DNA of 64,000 nt from Cedecea neteri (GTDB taxonomy: Bacteria; Pseudomonadota; Gammaproteobacteria; Enterobacterales; Enterobacteriaceae): contig NZ_CP009451.1 of the NCBI RefSeq assembly GCF_000757825.1, positions 2,046,001 to 2,110,000 on the forward strand. The letters are read 5' to 3'. How positions within the stretch are numbered: the first letter of the stretch is position 1; every line of letters starts with the position of its first letter. The notes beneath the pieces are model-generated. The model was not told where the DNA came from. It searched no databases and was given only the letters and a program-made list of their open reading frames with translations. This document shows, one piece after another, positions 58,114-64,000 of the stretch. The position numbers were made by a program, and so were the translations under genes.

Positions 58114-59499
58114 TTAAAAAGCCTGTTCGTTCTGCTGTTCCGCTTTCTTCGCCAGGCCATCCAGCAGTTTCTGGTGAATACCGCCGAAACCGCCGTTGCT
58201 CATGACCAGAATGTGGTCGCCCGGCTGTGCCGTTTTCACCACCATTTCCGCCAGCGTGTCCACATCAGCGCTCCAGTGTGCCGGCTGCACGCAGGCTTCG
58301 GCGACTTCAGCCACCTGCCAAGGAATATGCTGCGGCTGAAGCAGGAAGACTTCGTCTGCGCGCCCCAGCGACGGCGCCAGATCATCTTTGCAGACGCCCA
58401 TCTTCATGGTGTTTGAACGAGGCTCCAGCACGGCCAGAATACGTGCGGTGCCGCCCACTTTCCCACGCAGGGCTGCCAGCGTCGCCAGAATAGCCGTTGG
58501 GTGGTGAGCAAAATCGTCATAAACCGTGACGCCATGCGCTTCGCCGCGCAGTTCAAGGCGGCGGCGTGCGTTAACAAAACCATCCAACGCCTGAGCGGCA
58601 TCGGCCGGGGTCACGCCAACGTGGCGAGCGGCGGCAATAGCCATCAGCCCGTTATGCATGTTGTGCTCGCCGACTAGTTGCCAGTTCACGTTGCCCACGC
58701 ATTCCCCGTCCAGATACACTTCCCACTGAGAAGCATCGGTGGTCAGTTTCTTCGCCTGCCAGTGGCCTTGCTCGCCCACCAGTTCCTGCTCGCTCCAGCA
58801 GCCCATGGCGAGGGTTTGCTTCAGATTAGCGTCATTTTCCGGCCAGATGATTTTTCCCTGACCCGGCACGATGCGCACGAGGTGGTGGAACTGCTTCTGG
58901 ATAGCTTTCAGGTCGTCAAAGATATCGGCGTGATCGAACTCAAGGTTGTTGAGGATCAGCGTGCGCGGGCAGTAATGCACAAATTTGGAACGCTTGTCGA
59001 AGAACGCGCAGTCATATTCATCGGCTTCAATCACGAAGAATGGGCTGTCACCCAGGCGAGCGGACACTTCAAAGTTGCCCGGCACGCCGCCAATGACAAA
59101 ACCAGGCTTGTAGCCGCAGGCTTCCAGAATCCAGGTGGCCATACCGGCCGTCGTGGTTTTCCCGTGCGTCCCCGCAACCGCAATCACCCAGCGGTCACGC
59201 AGCACAAAGTCATGCAGCCACTGCGGGCCAGACATATAAGGAATGCCCTGTTCCAGAACGGCTTCCACACACGGATTCCCGCGCGTCATCGCGTTACCGA
59301 TGATAACCAGATCAGGATGTGGGTCGAGCTGGCTGGCGTCATAACCTTCGATTAACGAGATCCCCTGCTCTTCAAGCAGCGTACTCATCGGTGGGTAAAC
59401 ATTGGCGTCCGAGCCCGTCACTTCATGCCCTAAAGAGCGTGCCAGCATCGCCAGGCCGCCCATAAAGGTGCCACAGATCCCTAGAATGTGAATGCGCAT
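58114..59499 (-). CDS. mpl: Mpl, UDP-MurNAc:L-Ala-gamma-D-Glu-meso-DAP ligase
   Basis: A 461-residue Mur ligase family member from the ATG at 59497-59499 (MRIHILGICGTFMGG). The ATP motif AVAGTHGKTTTAGM near 109-122 and YDDFAHHPTAI near 334-344 are present. It re-attaches recycled murein tripeptide to UDP-MurNAc, saving cell-wall precursors. Divergent from fbp, as in E. coli. Confidence 0.96.
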   Translation of the reverse strand: MRIHILGICGTFMGGLAMLARSLGHEVTGSDANVYPPMSTLLEEQGISLIEGYDASQLDPHPDLVIIGNAMTRGNPCVEAVLEQGIPYMSGPQWLHDFVLRDRWVIAVAGTHGKTTTAGMATWILEACGYKPGFVIGGVPGNFEVSARLGDSPFFVIEADEYDCAFFDKRSKFVHYCPRTLILNNLEFDHADIFDDLKAIQKQFHHLVRIVPGQGKIIWPENDANLKQTLAMGCWSEQELVGEQGHWQAKKLTTDASQWEVYLDGECVGNVNWQLVGEHNMHNGLMAIAAARHVGVTPADAAQALDGFVNARRRLELRGEAHGVTVYDDFAHHPTAILATLAALRGKVGGTARILAVLEPRSNTMKMGVCKDDLAPSLGRADEVFLLQPQHIPWQVAEVAEACVQPAHWSADVDTLAEMVVKTAQPGDHILVMSNGGFGGIHQKLLDGLAKKAEQQNEQAF

Positions 59500-59674
59500 A
59501 CGAAACTTTCCTTTTTTTGTTTGGCGCACATTCTAACCGCATGGCTCAGGAGGCGAAACGCATTTCAGGATATTCCTTATCTTGCTGGCGCGATTCACCT
59601 GTGCGCGACAATTTGAAAATTTGTTAAGATTGTTGCGATCGCTTTATCCAACATAATGATGCAGGGAAAGTGTT

Positions 59675-60673
59675 ATGAAAACGTTAGGTGAATTTATTGT
59701 CGAAAAACAGCATGAGTTTTCGCATGCAACCGGTGAGCTCACGGCTTTACTGTCGGCAATAAAGCTGGGCGCTAAAATCATCCACCGCGATATCAATAAG
59801 GCCGGTCTGGTTGATATCCTGGGGGCGAGCGGTGCCGAAAACGTGCAGGGCGAAGAGCAGCAAAAACTCGACCTGTTCGCAAACGAAAAACTCAAGGCAG
59901 CGCTGAAAGCACGCGGCATTGTGGCCGGTATCGCCTCTGAAGAAGAAGACGATATCGTCGTCTTTGAAGGCGCCGAGCAGGCAAAATACGTCGTGCTGAT
60001 GGACCCGCTTGACGGCTCTTCTAACATCGACGTCAACGTTTCTGTTGGCACCATCTTCTCTATCTACCGCCGCATTACGCCGGTCGGTACGCCGGTCACC
60101 GAAGAAGATTTCCTTCAGCCGGGCAACCAGCAGGTCGCCGCTGGCTACGTAGTGTATGGCTCGTCGACCATGCTGGTTTACACCACCGGCTGCGGCGTAC
60201 ACGCCTTCACCTACGATCCTTCCCTTGGCGTGTTCTGCCTGAGCCAGGAACGTATGCGCTTCCCGGAGAGAGGCAACACCTACTCCATTAACGAAGGCAA
60301 CTACATTAAATTCCCGAACGGCGTGAAGAAGTACATCAAGTTCTGCCAGGAAGAAGATACCGCCAGCAAGCGCCCGTACACCTCGCGCTACATTGGCTCC
60401 CTGGTGGCGGACTTCCACCGTAACCTGCTGAAAGGCGGGATTTATCTCTATCCAAGCACCGCCAGCCACCCGGAAGGCAAGCTGCGTTTACTGTATGAAG
60501 GTAACCCGATGGCGTTCCTTGCGGAACAGGCCGGCGGTAAAGCCAGCGACGGTAAAGAGAGAATTCTGGATATCATCCCAACTACGCTACACCAGCGCCG
60601 TCCGTTCTTCGTCGGCACTCAGCATATGGTCGAGGACGTAGAGCGCTTTATTCGCGAATACCCGGACGCCTGA
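59675..60673 (+). CDS. fbp: Fbp, class I fructose-1,6-bisphosphatase
   Basis: A 332-residue protein at the E. coli length. The metal site is [20 protein letters not shown] near 109-128, and the substrate lysines and arginines lie near [20 protein letters not shown]. It dephosphorylates fructose-1,6-bisphosphate in gluconeogenesis. GGGAAAG precedes the ATG. Confidence 0.97.
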   Translation: MKTLGEFIVEKQHEFSHATGELTALLSAIKLGAKIIHRDINKAGLVDILGASGAENVQGEEQQKLDLFANEKLKAALKARGIVAGIASEEEDDIVVFEGAEQAKYVVLMDPLDGSSNIDVNVSVGTIFSIYRRITPVGTPVTEEDFLQPGNQQVAAGYVVYGSSTMLVYTTGCGVHAFTYDPSLGVFCLSQERMRFPERGNTYSINEGNYIKFPNGVKKYIKFCQEEDTASKRPYTSRYIGSLVADFHRNLLKGGIYLYPSTASHPEGKLRLLYEGNPMAFLAEQAGGKASDGKERILDIIPTTLHQRRPFFVGTQHMVEDVERFIREYPDA

Positions 60674-60721
60674 TTTACCCGGCACCATATGCCTCTTCCC
60701 CAGGGAAGAGGCATTAATCGA

Positions 60722-62275
60722 TTAGTAACGGAACGAAGCCATCGCGGCGACCAGCTGCTGCGACTGCTCTTCCAGCGAATGTGTGGCGGCGGTGGACTGC
60801 TCGACCAATGCCGCGTTCTGCTGCGCCGCCTCATCCATCTGGCTTACCGCAATATTCACCTGCTCAATACCGTGGCTCTGTTCGTTAGAGGCATTGGCAA
60901 TTTCGCGAACCAGTTTGGTCATCCGCATAATTTCTTCGGCGATTTCGTCCATAGTTTCCCCAGCCTGCTGCGCCAAATCGCTGCCCTCACCCACGTGGGT
61001 CTGAGAGTTAGAGATCAGGGTGCGGATCTCTTTTGCAGCTTCCGCGCTGCGGCTTGCCAGAGTACGAACTTCACCGGCCACCACGGCAAAACCACGGCCT
61101 TGCTCACCCGCCCGGGCCGCTTCAACCGAAGCGTTAAGCGCCAGAATATTGGTCTGGAAAGCGATGCCGTCGATAACGCTCAGAATATCGGCAATACGGC
61201 CTGCGCTGCCTGAGATGTCGCGCATTTTTTCAATCACGTAGCAAACCATTTCGCTGCCGCGGTCGGCGGTGTCGGAAACCACTTTAGCCAGCTTGTGCGC
61301 CTGCTCCGCGTTGTCGGCGTTTTGTTTTACCGTCGCGGTAATTTGCTCCATGCTGGCCGCGGTTTCTTCCAGAGATGTCGCGGTAGATTCCGTACGCTGG
61401 GAGAGATTGAGGTTGCCTGCCGCCAGCTCGCGGCTGCCGGTATCAATCTGCGAAGAGGCGTCACGCACGCGGCTGACGGATTCCACCAGCGAGGTTCTCA
61501 TCGCCACAATCGCGCCGGCAAGACGGCCAAATTCGTTATTGCCGGTTTGCGGAAGCGGCTGGGTTAAATCCCCTTCCGCGACAAACTCCAGCTGATGAAT
61601 TGCCTCATCCAAAGGCTTCAGCAGCAGGTGGCGCAGCGCCAGCCAGACCAGCACAATAATGGCGGCGGTCAGCAGCGCGGCGAGAATAATAAAGCCCAGA
61701 ACGATTTTTTTGTGCAGCTGTACGGCTGCTACTTCGCTGTTGCCGCGCGTTTCACCCCAGCGCTGGAATGCCTGCACGTCGTTATCAAACTTCAGCCCCA
61801 GCGGAATCAGGCTTTTTTCCAGCAGATCGTAATAATCGTCCGGGCTTTGTTTTTGTAACGCGGCCAGCATCGGGGAAATCCCCTGCGCCTGATAGGTGCC
61901 AAAGCTTTGCGCCAGGCTGGCAAGCAGCGCGTTGCCCTGGTCGTCGTTCACGCCGCTGTCGATAACGGACTTGAGGTTTTTCTGCGCCTGGCCAACTTCA
62001 CCGGCAATGTTTTTCGTGGCTTTTGTCGCATCGTCCAGCATGCCTATTTCCATCTGGCGCACCGCCTGGCTTGCCTCATTGCGGGCACGAAGCAGCAGAA
62101 TATAACCATCGCTAAGGCGCACCATTTGCTCTCCCTGCAGGCGGTTTATGCGCTCAAGAGAGGAGGAACTTTGCTGCAGGGCATAAATGCCGATGCCGCT
62201 TACAACCAACAGCAAGAACGTCATAACCGCTAACAGCGTCAGCAGCCCCGTACGAATCGACAAATTTCTCAACAT
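60722..62275 (-). CDS. Methyl-accepting chemotaxis protein, Tar/Tsr-type
   Basis: A 517-residue receptor: helix 1 near 10-30, a four-helix-bundle periplasmic ligand domain (TarH, about 35-188), helix 2 near 190-210, HAMP, and the signalling domain with the hairpin [25 protein letters not shown] near 390-414. The protein ends in AMASFRY and lacks the C-terminal NWETF-type pentapeptide that tethers CheR and CheB, so its methylation depends on other receptors. The ligand is unknown; the residues that would define serine or aspartate binding were not checked. Its insertion between fbp and ppa is not seen in E. coli. Confidence 0.92.
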   Translation of the reverse strand: MLRNLSIRTGLLTLLAVMTFLLLVVSGIGIYALQQSSSSLERINRLQGEQMVRLSDGYILLLRARNEASQAVRQMEIGMLDDATKATKNIAGEVGQAQKNLKSVIDSGVNDDQGNALLASLAQSFGTYQAQGISPMLAALQKQSPDDYYDLLEKSLIPLGLKFDNDVQAFQRWGETRGNSEVAAVQLHKKIVLGFIILAALLTAAIIVLVWLALRHLLLKPLDEAIHQLEFVAEGDLTQPLPQTGNNEFGRLAGAIVAMRTSLVESVSRVRDASSQIDTGSRELAAGNLNLSQRTESTATSLEETAASMEQITATVKQNADNAEQAHKLAKVVSDTADRGSEMVCYVIEKMRDISGSAGRIADILSVIDGIAFQTNILALNASVEAARAGEQGRGFAVVAGEVRTLASRSAEAAKEIRTLISNSQTHVGEGSDLAQQAGETMDEIAEEIMRMTKLVREIANASNEQSHGIEQVNIAVSQMDEAAQQNAALVEQSTAATHSLEEQSQQLVAAMASFRY

Positions 62276-62556
62276 GCTACATTCCCGGTTAACGATGGCT
62301 CATGAATAAAGTAGTGAGCGTGTTATCGGCAATTTTCGGAAAATGTTTAATCAATTTGCGTTATTTATGCTCGTTAAGTGCTTGTTGCGGTGATGTTTAC
62401 CTCAATCATGACAATGGCGTGACGCCAGGCTTCCGCAGCCTAAAGCAGCGGGTTTGGCGGCGAGAAGGGTCGCGGTCAAAAAACAGCAAAAGACATTTAA
62501 CCGCAGTTGGCTATAATATCGGGCACTTGAAATACACCAGGTTAAAGGAAACAGAC

Positions 62557-63084
62557 ATGAGCTTACTCAACGTCCCAGCGGGTAAAGATCTGCCGGAAGA
62601 TATCTACGTTGTTATCGAAATCCCTGCTAACGCTGACCCAATCAAATACGAAGTAGACAAAGAGAGCGGCGCGCTGTTTGTTGACCGTTTCATGTCTACC
62701 GCGATGTTCTATCCGTGCAACTACGGCTACATCAACCACACCCTGTCTCTGGACGGTGATCCGGTTGACGTGCTGGTCCCAACGCCATACCCACTGGAGC
62801 CAGGTAGCGTTATCCGTTGCCGCCCAGTTGGCGTGCTGAAAATGACCGATGAGTCTGGCGAAGACGCGAAGCTGGTTGCCGTACCGCACACCAAACTGAG
62901 CAAAGAGTACGATCACATCAAAGATGTGAACGACCTGCCAGAACTGCTGAAAGCGCAGATCACTCACTTCTTCGAGCACTACAAAGATCTCGAGAAAGGC
63001 AAATGGGTGAAAGTTGACGGTTGGGACAACGCCGAAGCCGCTAAAGCTGAAATCATCGCCTCTTTCGAACGCGCTAAGAAGTAA
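62557..63084 (+). CDS. ppa: Ppa, inorganic pyrophosphatase
   Basis: A 175-residue family I enzyme, from the ATG at 62557 ([26 protein letters not shown] upstream). The metal-binding signature is [16 protein letters not shown] near 63-78, with the third aspartate in [12 protein letters not shown] near 98. It hydrolyses pyrophosphate in the cytoplasm. Convergent with chpB, sharing a terminator. Confidence 0.97.
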   Translation: MSLLNVPAGKDLPEDIYVVIEIPANADPIKYEVDKESGALFVDRFMSTAMFYPCNYGYINHTLSLDGDPVDVLVPTPYPLEPGSVIRCRPVGVLKMTDESGEDAKLVAVPHTKLSKEYDHIKDVNDLPELLKAQITHFFEHYKDLEKGKWVKVDGWDNAEAAKAEIIASFERAKK

Positions 63085-63097
63085 GTTAGCCCGGAAG

Positions 63098-63127
63098 AAA
63101 AAACACCGCCTGAGGGCGGTGTTTTTG
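63098..63127. terminator. Bidirectional terminator between ppa and chpB
   Basis: AAAAACACCGCC / GGCGGTGTTTTT hairpin between two convergent genes; its right end touches the chpB stop region. Confidence 0.93.
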
Positions 63128-63128
63128 T

Positions 63129-63479
63129 TTATTCGATGATGGCCTGGAGTCTGGCTAAAACTTCCTCGACAACGTCTGCCGGCGCTGTTTCGCGTTTCTG
63201 CGCCCCGCAGCATTCAAGATCTACCATTCTGGCCTGGTTAATTAATACCACGCCGCAGGTCTCTGTCCCGCATCCACTCAGGGATACGGCAAAACCTGCG
63301 TCCCTTGCGTAATTTCCGCCCTGGGTTATAGGTGCCACTAGCGCAGTGCCCGTCTGGTTAAATGCCCGGGTTGAAAGCACAAGAGCAGGACGGCCTTCCC
63401 CCTGTTGCTCCCGGCCAACGGCGGGATTGAACCCCACAAGAACAATATCTCCCCTTTCAAAACCCCCTCGTCTCACCAT
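63129..63479 (-). CDS. chpB: ChpB-type mRNA interferase toxin (MazF/PemK family)
   Basis: A 116-residue MazF-fold protein: FERGDIVLVGFNPAVGREQQGEGRPALVLS near the start and TALVAPITQGGNYARDAGFAV with the family's conserved Arg and Thr stretch. It cleaves mRNA at short sequences when freed from its antitoxin. Its start lies 7 bp inside chpS. Next to ppa as in E. coli. Confidence 0.93.
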   Translation of the reverse strand: MVRRGGFERGDIVLVGFNPAVGREQQGEGRPALVLSTRAFNQTGTALVAPITQGGNYARDAGFAVSLSGCGTETCGVVLINQARMVDLECCGAQKRETAPADVVEEVLARLQAIIE

Positions 63480-63724
63480 ACTTCTTTCCCGACCGGGTTA
63501 TCCTTGCCCCAAATGTCTTCTTCAGAAATTTTTGGCGCCGACGGGTCGCCATGAGCTAATAGCTCATCCAGGGTATATTTTTTCCTTGCGGGTTTCATAA
63601 TCAGCTGATTATCAATCACTTCTGCCTCCATGCTTTGTCCGATTTTTACGCCTAGCTCATCCATTAGTGCACCGGGAATGACCATACCAGCACTGTTCCC
63701 CCATTTTTTGATGGTGATGCGCAT
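63473..63724 (-). CDS. chpS: ChpS-type antitoxin (AbrB/MazE family)
   Basis: An 83-residue protein: N-terminal AbrB swapped-hairpin DNA-binding domain (MRITIKKWGNSAGMVIPG, residues 1-45), and a C-terminal acidic tail that would wrap ChpB. CAGGAGAG precedes the start. It should autorepress the pair, and a palindrome lies in the promoter. Confidence 0.93.
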   Translation of the reverse strand: MRITIKKWGNSAGMVIPGALMDELGVKIGQSMEAEVIDNQLIMKPARKKYTLDELLAHGDPSAPKISEEDIWGKDNPVGKEVW

Positions 63725-63745
63725 GCTCTCTCCTGACAGATAAAG

Positions 63746-63760
63746 TTATACGAAGTATAA
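63746..63760. promoter_or_regulatory. Palindromic operator/-10 region of chpSB
   Basis: TTATAC-gaa-GTATAA is a perfect inverted repeat. On the minus strand it overlaps a -10-like TATAAC about 30 bp before chpS, a position suited to autorepression by ChpS. Confidence 0.6.
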
Positions 63761-63905
63761 ACAAATCTGCTCAAGATATCGTCAGTTATAAAAGGGACTC
63801 GGCAGAATAGCCAGCATGAAAGGGAAGCTGATTAACATTATGGGAGCGACTTCCCAGCATGTGTTGCAAAACCAGAAGGGGAGACAAATAGATGGGAGGC
63901 AGGCA

Positions 63906-63937
63906 AAAAAAACGGCCACGTGTTGGCGTGGCCGCTT
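63906..63937 (-). terminator. Terminator of ytfP
   Basis: GCGGCCACG / CGTGGCCG stem, with the A-run on the plus strand becoming a T-run in the direction of ytfP transcription. It lies just after the ytfP stop. Confidence 0.85.
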
Positions 63938-63945
63938 AGGTTTGC

Positions 63946-64000
63946 TTAGTTCTTTTCTCGATCCAGCCAGTTACCGCTGTCGATGCGGGTTAACCCCTCC
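63946..64000 (-). CDS. ytfP: YtfP, C-terminal end (gamma-glutamylcyclotransferase-like)
   Basis: Only the last 17 residues are in the window: on the minus strand the frame reads LTRIDSGNWLDREKN and stops at 63946-63948. E. coli YtfP ends in LIESGDWLDRDK, and in E. coli ytfP lies next to chpS, so the match is supported by both sequence and position. Confidence 0.75.
   Translation of the reverse strand, partial: EGLTRIDSGNWLDREKN

Overview
The window is a chromosomal segment from a member of the Enterobacteriaceae that is not Escherichia coli; I cannot resolve the genus. Three things point there: family-typical gene sets in E. coli-like order (aer-patA; fadH-rlmG-ygjP-ygjR-alx-sstT-uxaA-uxaC-exuT-exuR-yqjA-mzrA-yqjCDEK-yqjF-yqjG-yhaH; mpl-fbp and ppa-chpBS-ytfP), an ERIC element, and REP-like palindromes. 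I see no rRNA, tRNA, prophage or CRISPR array.

Layout. 1-4.9 kb: the 3' end of a LamB-type porin, a secreted histidine phosphatase, a divergent adenosylhomocysteinase-fold protein, and a cytochrome b561 / TPR / ECF sigma / anti-sigma cluster. 4.9-9.1 kb: uxuR and uxuA with two ExuR/UxuR-type operators, a CspA-family gene with a cold-box leader, and an IS110-family element sitting inside a REP-like repeat. 9.1-20.3 kb: curA, then a complete anaerobic citrate locus (citS, a FAH-family enzyme and citCDEFXG on one strand, the citAB two-component system on the other). 20.3-31.4 kb: aer, proP, a peptide-type ABC importer operon, a GGDEF remnant, and patA with a sigma-54 promoter. 31.4-34.6 kb: a collapsed lsr locus (lsrG, lsrF, lsrK only). 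34.6-39.2 kb: a secreted alpha/beta hydrolase, an OmpR-type two-component system and a DipZ-like thiol-disulfide protein, with a shared 17-bp direct-repeat motif before the hydrolase and before dipZ. 39.3-58 kb: the conserved fadH-to-yhaH block, including the yybP-ykoY riboswitch of alx and a second hexuronate cluster (uxaCA, exuT, exuR). 58-64 kb: mpl, fbp, a chemoreceptor, ppa, the chpBS toxin-antitoxin pair and the 3' end of ytfP.

How the genes work together. Hexuronate use is split between two sites 40 kb apart (uxuA/uxuR and uxaC/uxaA/exuT/exuR), linked by a common operator sequence; uxuB and uxaB are not in the window. The citrate locus provides uptake, citrate lyase, its prosthetic-group enzymes and regulation, but no oxaloacetate decarboxylase pump; the FAH-family gene in the operon is the obvious candidate to act on the oxaloacetate released.

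The most striking signal is the IS110 element. Its exact ends can be read because it splits a REP-like repeat. The 223 bases upstream of its transposase fold into a bridge-RNA-like structure, and the target loop carries two short guides that match the two sides of the REP-like target, including the 2-bp core.
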